In this document: in pieces, positions 1-7,890 of the stretch | How the letters are laid out: each line of letters starts with the position of its first letter | Numbering within the stretch: position 1 is the stretch's first letter | NCBI GenBank assembly: GCA_947589065.1 | Contig: CANPZM010000005.1 | Coordinates: 1 to 54,265, forward strand | Origin: an uncultured Clostridia bacterium | GTDB taxonomy: Bacteria; Bacillota; Clostridia; TANB77; CAG-508 | Length of the DNA: 54,265 nucleotides | Direction of reading: 5' to 3' | Translations under genes and position numbers: made by a program | Notes under the pieces: generated by a model | What the model was told of the DNA's origin: nothing | Databases searched by the model: none | What the model saw: the letters and a program-made list of their open reading frames with translations, nothing else

Positions 1-1255
1 GATATGTATGCAAAAGACATTTCAAAGAAAATTAGAAGTGTGTATAAGGAAAAACAAAAACAGGGTGAATATTTGTGTAGTATTCCAGCATATCGGCTAT
101 AAAAGACATCCTAGTATTAAAAATAAGCTAATAATTGATGAAAATGTAGCAGATATAGTAAGAAAAATTTTTGATATGTATGCAAATGAACATGGTAGTG
201 TAGAGATTGTAAATTACTTAAATAGCCATCACTACTTATCTCCAGCTGGTTACAGAAAAACTGGAGTGGTACAAGATGAAAACAAAACAAACTATAACTG
301 GAACGAAGTAACTCTATGCAATATGTTAAAGAATGAAGTATATATTGGAAATACAGTACAAAATAAAAAGACAGTTGTGTCGTATAAGGTAAAGAAAATT
401 AAAACTGTAGAAAAAGAAAATCAAATACGAGTAAATAATACACACGAATCTATTATTGATAAAGATGTATTCGAAAAAGTAAGCCGTCTTTTAGAAAAGA
501 GAGGAACAAATACAAAACTTAAATATGACTATTTATTAAGAGGTCTGCTTTATTGTTATCATTGCAAAAGAAAATTGCAAATAGTGCTTAAAAAGAATTC
601 AAGGAGAAATAGCACATCACATCCATATATAACTTGTGTAGGTCGTAAATCAAGAGGTTGTTATCCATTAAGTATCAATTATGAAAAGTTTGAAAAACAT
701 ATTCTTTATATAGTAAAAAAGATTGCCCAAATCTATGCTGATAAAGAAGTTTTTTATTCAGTTTATGAAAAATATCAAAACAAACCTCTTGATATAAGAG
801 AAGGTTTTAAGAAAAAAATTGAGCAATTAGATAAAGCAATTTATGAAATAAACAGCAATTTAGACAAGATGTATATGGACAAATTAAAAGGTGTTCTTTT
901 AGAAGAAGACTATATAAGATATTCACAAAAATTTATTTTTGAGAGAACAAATTTAATTAAACAAAAGGAAGAATTACAACAAAAATTAACCCAAACAGAA
1001 GAAAAAACAAGTTACAAAAATAAGACAAAGGAAGAAAAAGAATTACATGAACTAATAGAAAATTTTTTGAAATTAGAGCAAATTGATAAAATATATTTAT
1101 ATCGTTTAATCAATAAAATAGAGATTGATAAAGATAAAAATGTATACATATATTTTAATTTTTCAAAATTAAATTCTATTAATGAAAACTTAGATGAATT
1201 TATCAAAATTGAAGAAATAATAAATGAAAACAATCAAAAACGCAAAGTCGTGTAA
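1..1255 (+). pseudogene. Large serine recombinase (integrase), partial and frameshifted
   Basis: This is the C-terminal part of a large serine site-specific recombinase. The catalytic resolvase domain would lie left of the window. Visible parts are the end of the linker helix (DISKKIRSVYKEKQKQGE, read in frame from base 1), the Recombinase domain (YKRHP..., VADIVRKIFDMYANEHGS, 'LNSHHYLSPAG', then NEVTLCNMLKNEVYIGNTV), a zinc ribbon (LLYCYHCKRKL ... ITCVGRKSRGC, four Cys) and a long coiled coil near the C-terminus. The frame from base 1 stops at 100-102. Removing one base near 94 (tat-c-ggc-tat) gives the expected PAYGYKRHP, so an ATG-led reading from base 8 has about 30 wrong-frame residues at its start. 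The gene is therefore a pseudogene, or the base is a sequencing error. It ends 8 bp from the convergent, truncated peptidase gene, as expected for an integrase at the edge of its own element. Confidence 0.85.
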
Positions 1256-1263
1256 TTAAAGAG

Positions 1264-1971
1264 TTACAAGCCTTTGCATACCGGTTGGTATATTTTTAAA
1301 TCCACACCATTAATATTTGCTTTCCATCCATTAGGAAATGGGATTGATGGATAATTTGCAGATAAATTTTTTGTATATTGATAAATGTCAGGTAAATACT
1401 TTTTAGTATTTCCAACAACTAAATCTACACCATCTGGATTAATCATTGGAACTACATATAAAGATATATCATTAAATAATTGCCTTGCAGAATATCCCCA
1501 TATTAATTGATTATTTAAATATGCAGTAGATAAATTTTCAATGAATTTCATTAATAAGACACATGTAATCCATTCATTAGCGTGAATGGCGGAACTATAA
1601 AAGACCTGCTTTTCTCCTTTACCAAATTGCAAATATTTTATTTCTTTTCCTAAAGATGAATAACCAATATTACCTTGTTTTAAAAAAGGAAATTTGGATG
1701 AAAATCCTTGCAAATTTAATGACAAGATATTTGAACCATATGAAATATTTGTGGGAACAATGTAGAAAAAGGTTGAAAGTTTTTGCCACGTTTGTCTTCC
1801 AACAATACCATCTTGTGGTATACCAAATTCTCTTTGAAAAGTTATTACACCAGATTTAGTTTGATTCTCAAAGATTCCGTCAATTTTCCCATTAAAAAAT
1901 CCAAGAGTTTTTAGTGTACTTTGTAAATATTCAACTAAAGTTCCATAAGAACCTAATTTAAGAGTTTCCAT
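1264..1971 (-). CDS. Peptidoglycan-binding M14 carboxypeptidase (gamma-D-glutamyl-diamino acid peptidase type), 3'-truncated
   Basis: Residues 1-68 form a PG_binding_1 domain (LQSTLKTLGFFNGKIDGIFENQT, 'FQREFGIPQDGIVGRQTW'). From about residue 100 an M14 zinc carboxypeptidase domain begins: HANEW supplies the first zinc His and Glu, and MINPDGVDL is the usual substrate-binding loop. Family members normally continue for roughly 150 more residues, with the third zinc ligand His and the general-base Glu. Here the protein ends after GVDL at residue 235, so as it stands it should lack catalysis. Known relatives cleave stem peptides between D-Glu and diaminopimelate and several act in sporulation. 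The ribosome binding site AGGAAGG lies about 14 nt before the ATG. The break coincides with the neighbouring recombinase, so I infer the gene is split by an inserted element. Confidence 0.8.
   Translation of the reverse strand: METLKLGSYGTLVEYLQSTLKTLGFFNGKIDGIFENQTKSGVITFQREFGIPQDGIVGRQTWQKLSTFFYIVPTNISYGSNILSLNLQGFSSKFPFLKQGNIGYSSLGKEIKYLQFGKGEKQVFYSSAIHANEWITCVLLMKFIENLSTAYLNNQLIWGYSARQLFNDISLYVVPMINPDGVDLVVGNTKKYLPDIYQYTKNLSANYPSIPFPNGWKANINGVDLKIYQPVCKGL
1278..1297. other. Candidate element junction / attachment half-site inside the M14 gene
   Basis: Read on the minus strand, M14 family similarity runs to NGVDL (1297-1308) and then stops abruptly, ending in the unrelated tail KIYQPVCKGL. 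Immediately beyond is an inverted repeat, ATACC-N4-GGTAT, at 1278-1291. Large serine integrases use short imperfectly palindromic att sites next to their own gene, and the recombinase lies directly to the left. The exact crossover cannot be placed without the other half of the gene. Confidence 0.45.
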
Positions 1972-2379
1972 TTTTTAATTTCGTTCCTTCCTGAAGCACA
2001 AGTTTTGTTCGAAAAAGATAATTTTTTTACAAGTAAAATTTTATTAAAGATTTTTATGCGTAGCCAAATTTTTATTTGATATTTAGAATTCCAATAATGT
2101 TCTTGGATATTATTTTTTTACTTGTATAGATATGTTGTGAAAATGATAGTACTACTATCACCTAATATATATTATGTAAAATTAATAAAAAAGTGTTGAT
2201 AATTAACAATTATCGACACTTTTTTTGAAAAAGAAAAATTCCTATTTTATTTGAGATTTGATAGTAAAAGGCAAACATTGAATTAAAAAATAATTGTTTA
2301 CCACCAATTCTATGACCCCAAAAATAAATATTAACTAAATTTATGATTATAACATGTTATATAAAGATTAGAATAAAAA
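1972..2379. other. Intergenic region without a gene
   Basis: No convincing coding frame. It holds the ribosome binding site of the M14 gene near its left end and one bidirectional terminator at 2192-2226. The rest is AT-rich sequence in which I see no further structure. Confidence 0.6.
2192..2226 (-). terminator. Bidirectional rho-independent terminator of the small coat-gene operon
   Basis: A 13-bp stem (AGTGTTGATAATT with AATTATCGACACT, one G-U pair) has a 3-nt loop and is flanked by a T run on the plus strand and a TTTTTTATT run on the minus strand. It lies downstream of the two minus-strand spore-coat-type genes. Confidence 0.75.
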
Positions 2380-2625
2380 TTATTGTTGTAATTCATTTTT
2401 TACTTGGGCAATTTCATTTTGTGTGGCTTGACTAGCTGGAGTGTAGTAACCTTTTAAATTTGCTATTCTAAATAAATCATATTGAAAAGTTTCACATGAA
2501 TTTCTTATTTCTTGTATTGTTTGTCTTAAGTTAGTATTTTCTGTTTCAACAATTACGCCTTCATATGTTTTTAAACTTCCTTTTGTACCTTCTAAAATAT
2601 CATTAACCATATACTTTTCTTCCAT
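2380..2625 (-). CDS. CotF-family spore coat protein
   Basis: This 81-residue protein matches the Coat_F family pattern: MVNDILEGTKGSLKTYEG, then NLRQTIQEIRNSCETFQYDL and the characteristic C-terminal KGYYTPASQATQNEI. The family is a short, ferritin-like helical bundle found in spore coats of Bacilli and Clostridia. The length fits the short clostridial members. AGGAGG lies 5 nt before the ATG. The gene follows the 62-residue gene by 10 bp, so the two are probably one transcript ending at the terminator near 2200. Expression is presumably sporulation-specific, but I could not identify a sigma-E, G or K promoter with confidence. Confidence 0.88.
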   Translation of the reverse strand: MEEKYMVNDILEGTKGSLKTYEGVIVETENTNLRQTIQEIRNSCETFQYDLFRIANLKGYYTPASQATQNEIAQVKNELQQ

Positions 2626-2635
2626 AATATCCTCC

Positions 2636-2824
2636 TTACTCTGTCAAAAAAGACATTAATTTTTGCTTTGTATTTAAAGCATCTTGTGCAGATTTTGTGA
2701 AAATTTGCTTAATTTGTGGGTCAGCGCATGTGTTAGCATAATTTGTAAGCTTTTGATAATTGGTATCTTGTGCTCCAATTAAATGTCTTAAATTTTGTAA
2801 TTCAATTTGAGATAAATTTGACAT
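2636..2824 (-). CDS. Small helical protein, likely spore-coat associated
   Basis: A 62-residue, all-helical protein (NLSQIELQNLRHLIGAQD ... CADPQIKQIFTKSAQDALNTKQKLMSFL). It resembles the short ferritin-like proteins that often sit directly upstream of CotF genes in Clostridia, but I do not recognise a named family. AGGAAGG lies 5 nt before the ATG. It is the first gene of a two-gene unit with the CotF-type gene. A coat or coat-assembly role is inferred from the partner gene and the helical pattern only. Confidence 0.7.
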   Translation of the reverse strand: MSNLSQIELQNLRHLIGAQDTNYQKLTNYANTCADPQIKQIFTKSAQDALNTKQKLMSFLTE

Positions 2825-3023
2825 AAAAATCCTTCCTTTCGATTCAAAAATATATTTATAATATTTCCTAAATTTATGAAATTATTCTAAAAAATTTTTA
2901 TTCATAAAAACTGGTATTACTGTATTCCCTAGAATAAACAACACAATAGTAAGAAAAAATGAAAAAAAAAGAGAAAATGAAAGAAAAGAATAATATAATT
3001 CTTAATAAAAACCTAAAACAGGA

Positions 3024-3052
3024 TTGAGAAAAAAAAAACTATAGGTTATAAT
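3024..3052 (+). promoter_or_regulatory. Sigma-A-type promoter of the M23 peptidase gene
   Basis: TTGAGA at 3024-3029, a 17-bp spacer and TATAAT at 3047-3052. Transcription would start near 3059, which rules out the ATG at 3058 as the start codon and supports the ATG at 3076. Confidence 0.8.
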
Positions 3053-3075
3053 ATGGCATGAAGAAAGGGAAAGAA

Positions 3076-4098
3076 ATGAAAACTTTTTTAACCCATATTA
3101 GAAAATCATGTAAGTTAGTAGTATTAATAATAATAGCTTTTCTTTTGATTTTTGGCATAATGTATTTCTTGTTCAGACCAATGTATGCCGTAAGGTTGAA
3201 TGGACAAATTATAGGATATACTGACGCTAAAAAACAATTAGAAGAAAAAATTGGTGATTATGTAAAAGCTGGCGATGGTGAAAATATTGCTTTTGTTGAA
3301 ATAGATGAATTGCCTGAATATGAAGTAATTTATTCAAAAAAAGATATAGAGGCTAATGAAGATGAAGTATTTGACACAGTTATTGCTACTGGAACACCAT
3401 ATTATAAGAATTATGCAATAATGGAGTCTGGCGAAGAAAAAATGTATGTTGAAACTTTTGAGGAAGCTGAAAAAGTTATTGCTGATTTAAAAGCTAAAAA
3501 GAGCAAAAATGCAAATTCTATTACATATGTAGTTAAATATTCATCTGAAAAAATAGAAAATTCGAAAGTAGATCAAGTTGTTAGTAAATTATATGAAAAA
3601 CCGGAACCCAAAAAATCTCAAAAAACAACTAAAACTACTAGTAAAAAAAGTTCAAGTTCTACAAAATATTATACACCAACGGGTTCAGTTAATACATCTC
3701 AAAAGGTTTCATTTGCAAAGGCCTCATTAGGGGTTTCGTTATCTAGACCAGTTTCTGGAACAATAACTTCAAGATTTGGAAGAAGAAGTAGAGGAATGCA
3801 TACAGGATTAGATATTGCAAATAGTACAGGAACAACAATAAGAGCTGCGGCTGCTGGAAAAATTACTTTTGCTGGTAGGAAAGGTTCTTATGGAAACATG
3901 GTAGTTGTAACTCATGCAAATGGAATTCAGACGTATTATTGCCATTGTTCTAAGTTGAATGTAACTGCAGGAGATACGGTATCTCAAGGACAAAAAATTG
4001 CTGAAGTTGGGTCAACAGGAAATTCAACAGGTCCACATTTACATTTAGAAGTAAGAAAAAATGGAATATGCTATAATCCACAAAATTATTTATATTAA
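3076..4098 (+). CDS. Membrane-anchored M23 (LytM-type) peptidoglycan endopeptidase
   Basis: A cell-wall hydrolase or regulator of the M23 family. A short basic N-terminus is followed by one transmembrane segment (about residues 12-33). Then come an extracellular region with a repeat-like YxVxY pattern, a Lys/Ser/Thr-rich linker (about 178-200), and the M23 domain (about 215-340). The zinc ligands are intact: H242 and D246 in MHTGLDIA, and H323 in HLHLE, with H321 as the catalytic partner. M23 enzymes cut peptide cross-bridges or stem peptides. I start the gene at 3076 because the sigma-A promoter at 3024-3052 would begin its transcript at about 3059, and GAAAGGGAAAG lies in front of this ATG. 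The upstream ATG at 3058 would add six residues. It appears monocistronic, with a terminator at 4129-4163. Confidence 0.88.
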   Translation: MKTFLTHIRKSCKLVVLIIIAFLLIFGIMYFLFRPMYAVRLNGQIIGYTDAKKQLEEKIGDYVKAGDGENIAFVEIDELPEYEVIYSKKDIEANEDEVFDTVIATGTPYYKNYAIMESGEEKMYVETFEEAEKVIADLKAKKSKNANSITYVVKYSSEKIENSKVDQVVSKLYEKPEPKKSQKTTKTTSKKSSSSTKYYTPTGSVNTSQKVSFAKASLGVSLSRPVSGTITSRFGRRSRGMHTGLDIANSTGTTIRAAAAGKITFAGRKGSYGNMVVVTHANGIQTYYCHCSKLNVTAGDTVSQGQKIAEVGSTGNSTGPHLHLEVRKNGICYNPQNYLY

Positions 4099-4452
4099 AA
4101 ATTCATAAAGTAAATTATAAAAAATTGGGGAAATATCTTTTGCTATTGATATTTCCTTTTTTTCTTGATGTATGTCCAATTGATTATAAAATTTTGTGTT
4201 AGATATAAAATCTGTAAAAAGTGCAAAGTTTGTATCATTATCAAATTTAAAATTAGTTTTATTTGTAAGCTCTAAAATAAAAGTGTTATGAACTAAAAAA
4301 GTGTTTTTTAATTCTAAATAAGGAGGAAGTTTAGAAAAAATCTTTTCTAAAAATTTTTTTGCTTCTTCAGAATCTTGCATAAATGACTCTTTGGTAATAT
4401 TGTTATTTTCTAAAACATTAATAGGCAAATTTATGTATTTATAATCAAGCAT
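4090..4452 (-). CDS. Hypothetical protein, 120 residues
   Basis: I do not recognise this protein. It begins MLDYKYINLPINVL, is rich in Asn, Phe and Leu, and has no clear signal peptide or membrane segment. I start it at the ATG at 4452 because AGGAG lies 10 nt upstream. A TTG at 4461 would be only 1-2 nt from that site. Its 3' end overlaps the convergent M23 gene by 9 bp and contains that gene's terminator, so the last 25 codons are constrained by RNA structure. It is a real gene by its Shine-Dalgarno site and lack of a competing frame, but its function is unknown. Confidence 0.6.
   Translation of the reverse strand: MLDYKYINLPINVLENNNITKESFMQDSEEAKKFLEKIFSKLPPYLELKNTFLVHNTFILELTNKTNFKFDNDTNFALFTDFISNTKFYNQLDIHQEKKEISIAKDISPIFYNLLYEFLI
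4129..4163 (+). terminator. Rho-independent terminator of the M23 gene
   Basis: A perfect 9-bp stem (GGAAATATC/GATATTTCC) with a 10-nt loop is followed by seven Ts. It lies inside the 3' end of the convergent gene 4090-4452. Confidence 0.75.
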
Positions 4453-4548
4453 ATTAAGCAATCTCCTTTTTTAATAAATCTTAATTTTATTCTAACATGA
4501 TAGGGGGAAAAAATAAATGATAAAAATATGGAAAACAAGGAAAAAAAC

Positions 4549-4577
4549 TTGAAAAAAAAGGTTCTAGAGGATATAAT
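4549..4577 (+). promoter_or_regulatory. Sigma-A-type promoter of the DUF4321-radC-mre operon
   Basis: TTGAAA at 4549-4554, a 17-bp spacer and TATAAT at 4572-4577, 54 bp upstream of the DUF4321 start. It is the only strong promoter seen ahead of the shape-gene cluster. Confidence 0.75.
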
Positions 4578-4630
4578 ACTACTATGTTAAAAAGCAATAT
4601 TTCGTAACAAAAGACAAAGGGGATGGAGAA

Positions 4631-4885
4631 ATGGTTAAAGAAAAAAATATATGGATACTTTTAATATTCTTGTTATCAGGAATAGTTATAGGAGGTCTAC
4701 TTGCAAGCTTTGCTTCACAAGTAAGTTGGCTTAGTTGGTTAGCTTATGGTGAAGAGTTTGGAACAAATGGACCAATAGGCTTAGATTTAAGTATATTAAA
4801 ACTAAGTTTTGAATTAAGAATGAAAATTAATGTTGCAAGCATTGTTGGAATGATTATTGCAGCAGTAATTTATAGAAAATTTTAA
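4631..4885 (+). CDS. DUF4321 small membrane protein
   Basis: This 84-residue protein has two hydrophobic segments (about residues 7-26 and 66-81) separated by a loop containing PIGLDLSILKLSFEL, the DUF4321 signature. The family is widespread in Clostridia, commonly just upstream of radC and mreB, and has no assigned function. A GGGGATGGAG ribosome binding site precedes the ATG. It is the first gene of the plus-strand operon starting at the 4549-4577 promoter. A role linked to envelope growth is suggested only by gene order. Confidence 0.82.
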   Translation: MVKEKNIWILLIFLLSGIVIGGLLASFASQVSWLSWLAYGEEFGTNGPIGLDLSILKLSFELRMKINVASIVGMIIAAVIYRKF

Positions 4886-4908
4886 TTGGGCTATAGAAAG
4901 GACTTTAT

Positions 4909-5595
4909 TTGACATTAAAATTATGTGAATTGCCAAAATACGAAAGACCGTATGAAAAATTAGAATTATATGGAGCTGAAAAGTTATCAATTTCAGAATT
5001 ATTGGCGATTATAATAGAAAGCGGTACAAAAGAAGAAACATCTATTAGTTTGGCACAAAAAGTATTACATTTAGGAAATGAATATAAAAGCACAGGACTT
5101 AGATTTTTACAAAATGTGTCTTTAGAAGATTTAAGACAAATTAAAGGAATTGGCAGAGTTAAAGCTATTAGATTGAAGGCTACATTTGAGATTGCAAAAA
5201 GGCTTACAGTACCATTAGAAAATGCAGTAGTTCTTAATTGTACAAAAGATGTTGCTAATTTTTTTATGGAAGAACTAAGATATGAAAAAAGAGAACTAGT
5301 AAAGGTTGTTATTTTAAATTCTAAAAATAAGATTATAAAAATAGAAAATGTTTCTTTAGGAGGAACTAATTACGCGATGCTGGAACCTAAAGATGTTTTA
5401 GCAGGTGCCATTAAGCTAAATGCTGAAAAAATAATATTGGTACATAATCATCCTAGTGGGGATGCAACTCCAAGTGTAGAGGATTTTGATGTTACCAAAA
5501 GAATTGAACTTTGTGCAAAAATGTTAGGACTAAAATTAATAGATCATGTAGTTATAGGTGATGGCACTTTTTTTAGTGCATTAAAAATTAATTAA
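4909..5595 (+). CDS. radC: RadC family protein (UPF0758, JAB/MPN domain)
   Basis: 228 residues. The N-terminal third carries a helix-hairpin-helix motif (LRQIKGIGRVKAIRLKATFEI). The C-terminal JAB1/MPN domain has the JAMM metal-site motif HNHPSGDATPSVEDFD (about 179-194) and the upstream Glu in ENVSLGG. The family is named radC for historical reasons, and its cellular role is unsettled, with no proven repair function. Translation starts at TTG 4909: GAAAGGA lies 6 nt upstream and the sequence then reads MTLKLCELPKYERPYEKL, the usual RadC opening. The radC-mreB order is common in Firmicutes. Confidence 0.93.
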   Translation: MTLKLCELPKYERPYEKLELYGAEKLSISELLAIIIESGTKEETSISLAQKVLHLGNEYKSTGLRFLQNVSLEDLRQIKGIGRVKAIRLKATFEIAKRLTVPLENAVVLNCTKDVANFFMEELRYEKRELVKVVILNSKNKIIKIENVSLGGTNYAMLEPKDVLAGAIKLNAEKIILVHNHPSGDATPSVEDFDVTKRIELCAKMLGLKLIDHVVIGDGTFFSALKIN

Positions 5596-5617
5596 AGAAG
5601 AGTATTTGAGGAGAACA

Positions 5618-6640
5618 ATGGGATTCTTAAATTTTAATAGCAAAAATATAGGTATAGATTTAGGTACAGCTTCAATATTAGTAGTTGTAGAAGATAAAGG
5701 TATATGTATAAATGAACCATCAATTATTGCCGTTGAAAAGAAAACAAATAAGATTGTTGCTGTTGGAAATGATGCTAAAGAGACGATTGGTAAAACGCCT
5801 CAAAAAATAGAGGCATTACGACCATTACAACATGCTGGAATAGCAGATCTAAAAGCAACGGAAATGATTGTTAAAAATATAATAAAAAGAATAGATGAAA
5901 ATGAAAATATTGGTAATCCTAAGATTGTAATTAATTTGCATATAGGTATGACTGAACTTGAAAAGATTGCTGTATTGAAAGTAATAAAAGATATGGGAAT
6001 AAAAGAAGTATATGTAATAGACGAACCAATTGCAGCAGCATTAGGAGCTAATATAGACATTTTTTCATCAGAAGGGAAAATGATAGTAGATTTAGGAGCT
6101 GGTACTACTGAAACTGCAATTATTTCCTTAGGAAAGATAGTAGCATGTGATTCTTTAAGAATAGCAGGAGATGATTTAGATGAATGCATTATTGAATATA
6201 TTAAGAAAAATTTTAACTTAGAAATAGGAAAGAATGCTGCTGAAAAAATTAAAATTGAAATTGGATATGCAAAGCCTATAGTTGGAAAAAATATAAAAAT
6301 TAAGGGACGCGATTTACAAACAGGATTGCCAAAAGAAATTACTATAAATGCATTACAGGTAAATGAAGCAATTAGGAATGCGTTAGATTCAATAATAGAA
6401 ATGTTAAGAAACACAATAGATAGAACGCCACCAGAACTTATTGATAATATTTATAACAGCGGAATAGTTTTAACTGGTGGAGGTGCTTGTCTTAAAGATT
6501 TTGATGAACTTATAGGTCAACGTCTTGGAATAAAAGTATATATAGCTAATAGACCTACAGAGTGTACAGCATTAGGAATTGGAAAGATAATACAAGATGA
6601 AAAGAAGATGAAAGATTTAAAAGCTAAGAAAGGTATGTAA
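5618..6640 (+). CDS. mreB: Rod-shape-determining actin homologue MreB/Mbl
   Basis: 340 residues of the MreB family. The actin-fold signatures are present: phosphate-1 GIDLGTASILVV near the N-terminus, phosphate-2 VDLGAGTTETAIISLG, and the adenosine motif VLTGGGACL. MreB filaments on the inner membrane orient the elongation machinery (MreC, MreD, RodA, PBP2). I start at ATG 5618, 4 nt after GAGGAG. The TTG at 5606 lies across that ribosome binding site and is not used. The sequence is somewhat diverged (INLHIGMTELEK where VPSGITEVEK is common). mreC follows after 2 bp. From this window alone I cannot separate MreB from Mbl or MreBH. Confidence 0.93.
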   Translation: MGFLNFNSKNIGIDLGTASILVVVEDKGICINEPSIIAVEKKTNKIVAVGNDAKETIGKTPQKIEALRPLQHAGIADLKATEMIVKNIIKRIDENENIGNPKIVINLHIGMTELEKIAVLKVIKDMGIKEVYVIDEPIAAALGANIDIFSSEGKMIVDLGAGTTETAIISLGKIVACDSLRIAGDDLDECIIEYIKKNFNLEIGKNAAEKIKIEIGYAKPIVGKNIKIKGRDLQTGLPKEITINALQVNEAIRNALDSIIEMLRNTIDRTPPELIDNIYNSGIVLTGGGACLKDFDELIGQRLGIKVYIANRPTECTALGIGKIIQDEKKMKDLKAKKGM

Positions 6641-6642
6641 TT

Positions 6643-7458
6643 ATGTATAAAAAGAATAAACGTTCAGGTGCAATAGGCACGATAATTATAGTAATTATAT
6701 TGATTTTATTAGTAGTTTTAACAAATGTTAGTAGAGATAATGTTTCATATGCGGAAAGTTTTGCCACTTCTATTCTTATGCCAATTCAAAATGCTTTTAC
6801 TATGTTAAAAAATAAAGTTACCGGAAATACTCAATTTTTTGCTGATTTAAATTCTTTAAAAAATGAAAATGAACAATTGAAACAAAGAAATAATGAATTA
6901 GAAACACAACTTAGAGAATTAGAAGTTATTAAAGCTGAAAATACAAGATTGCAAGAATATGCTAATTTAACTGAAAAATATCAGGAGTATTCTACAGTTC
7001 CAGCTTATGTTATAGATAAAGATGTAAGTAATTACAGTAGTAATATAATTATAAATGTTGGCTCAGATCAAGGAATTGAAAAAAATATGACAGTTATTGC
7101 AGATAGAGGATTAGTAGGACATGTAATATCAGTTACAAATAATACTGCTAAAGTTCAAGTTATTGTTGATAGTGCTAGTTCTGTTACTGCAATGATTAAT
7201 ACTTCTGAAGAGAGTATTATTTGTAAAGGTTCTGTAGATAATGATAAATATTTGAATGCATCTTATATTGATACATCATCAGAATTACTAGTTGGTGATA
7301 GTGTTGTTACTTCTGGTATAGGTGGTATTTATCCAAAAGGAATTACTATAGGAACAATTAAACAAGTTGTTAATACTACTAATATTACTGATAGGTATGC
7401 GAAGGTTGAGACGGCAGTGGATTTTTCGAAGTTGTATACTGTTTTAGTAATTAAATAA
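6643..7458 (+). CDS. mreC: Rod-shape-determining protein MreC
   Basis: 271 residues in the usual MreC layout: a short cytoplasmic tail, one transmembrane segment (about residues 10-27, IGTIIIVIILILLVVLTNVS), an extracellular coiled coil (about 65-108) and two beta-barrel domains ending ...FSKLYTVLVIK. The second barrel contains the conserved region around TSGIGGIYPKGITIGTI. MreC bridges MreB filaments to PBP2 outside the membrane. It starts 2 bp after the mreB stop, so translation is probably coupled. A 432-bp stretch with three palindromic repeats then separates it from mreD. Confidence 0.93.
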   Translation: MYKKNKRSGAIGTIIIVIILILLVVLTNVSRDNVSYAESFATSILMPIQNAFTMLKNKVTGNTQFFADLNSLKNENEQLKQRNNELETQLRELEVIKAENTRLQEYANLTEKYQEYSTVPAYVIDKDVSNYSSNIIINVGSDQGIEKNMTVIADRGLVGHVISVTNNTAKVQVIVDSASSVTAMINTSEESIICKGSVDNDKYLNASYIDTSSELLVGDSVVTSGIGGIYPKGITIGTIKQVVNTTNITDRYAKVETAVDFSKLYTVLVIK

Positions 7459-7462
7459 AAAC

Positions 7463-7845
7463 GGTGGTTGAAAAAATAAACTGCGTCTTGCGTTGTTAAA
7501 TTTGTGATTGAAAATCCTCGACGTATCAGCATACGCCTCCGGTATTTCAACACAAATTTGCCTAGCAATACTTGTTTCTTTTTCCAACCTAAATAGTAAA
7601 TAAACTGCGTCTTGCGTCGTTAAATTTGTGATTGAAAATCCTCGACGTATAAACATACGCCTCCGGTGTTTCAACCCAAATTTGCCTAGCAATACTTGTT
7701 TCTTTTTCCAACCTGAATAGTAAGAAAAACTGCGTCTTGCGTTGTTAAATTTGTGATTGAAAATCCTCAACGTATAAACATATGCCTCGGGTGTTTCAAC
7801 CCAAATTTGCCTAGCAATACTTGTTTCTTTTCCCAACTTAAATAA
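7463..7845. repeat. Three tandem copies of a ~125-bp imperfect palindrome between mreC and mreD
   Basis: The unit beginning CTGCGTCTTGCG starts at 7481, 7605 and 7730 (periods 124 and 125 bp). Each unit folds back on itself: an AAATTTGTG-TTGAAA arm pairs with TTTCAAC-CAAATTT around a CGTAT-N4-ATACG centre. The outer flanks (GGTTGAAAAA and TTTTTCCAACC) extend the pairing. GC content is visibly higher than in the neighbours. There is no transposase, and the coding-looking frames across it are by-products of the repeat. It looks like an ERIC/REP-type or MITE-like intergenic element expanded in tandem. It fills the 7459-7890 gap, which holds no gene. Confidence 0.9.
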
Positions 7846-7890
7846 GAAGAAAAAGTACCATCAAATTAATATTTGGAGTTTAAAATTTAG

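Noticed and set aside
1656..1859. 67-residue plus-strand frame inside the M14 gene
   Set aside because: It lies opposite a clear family domain and has no supporting start signal.
3058..3060. ATG at 3058 as the M23 start
   Set aside because: It lies at or before the predicted transcription start of a near-perfect sigma-A promoter. The ATG at 3076 has a ribosome binding site.
7329..7836. Minus-strand frames across the mreC-mreD gap with internally repeated protein sequence
   Set aside because: The repetition comes from the 125-bp palindromic DNA repeat. No start signal or family match.
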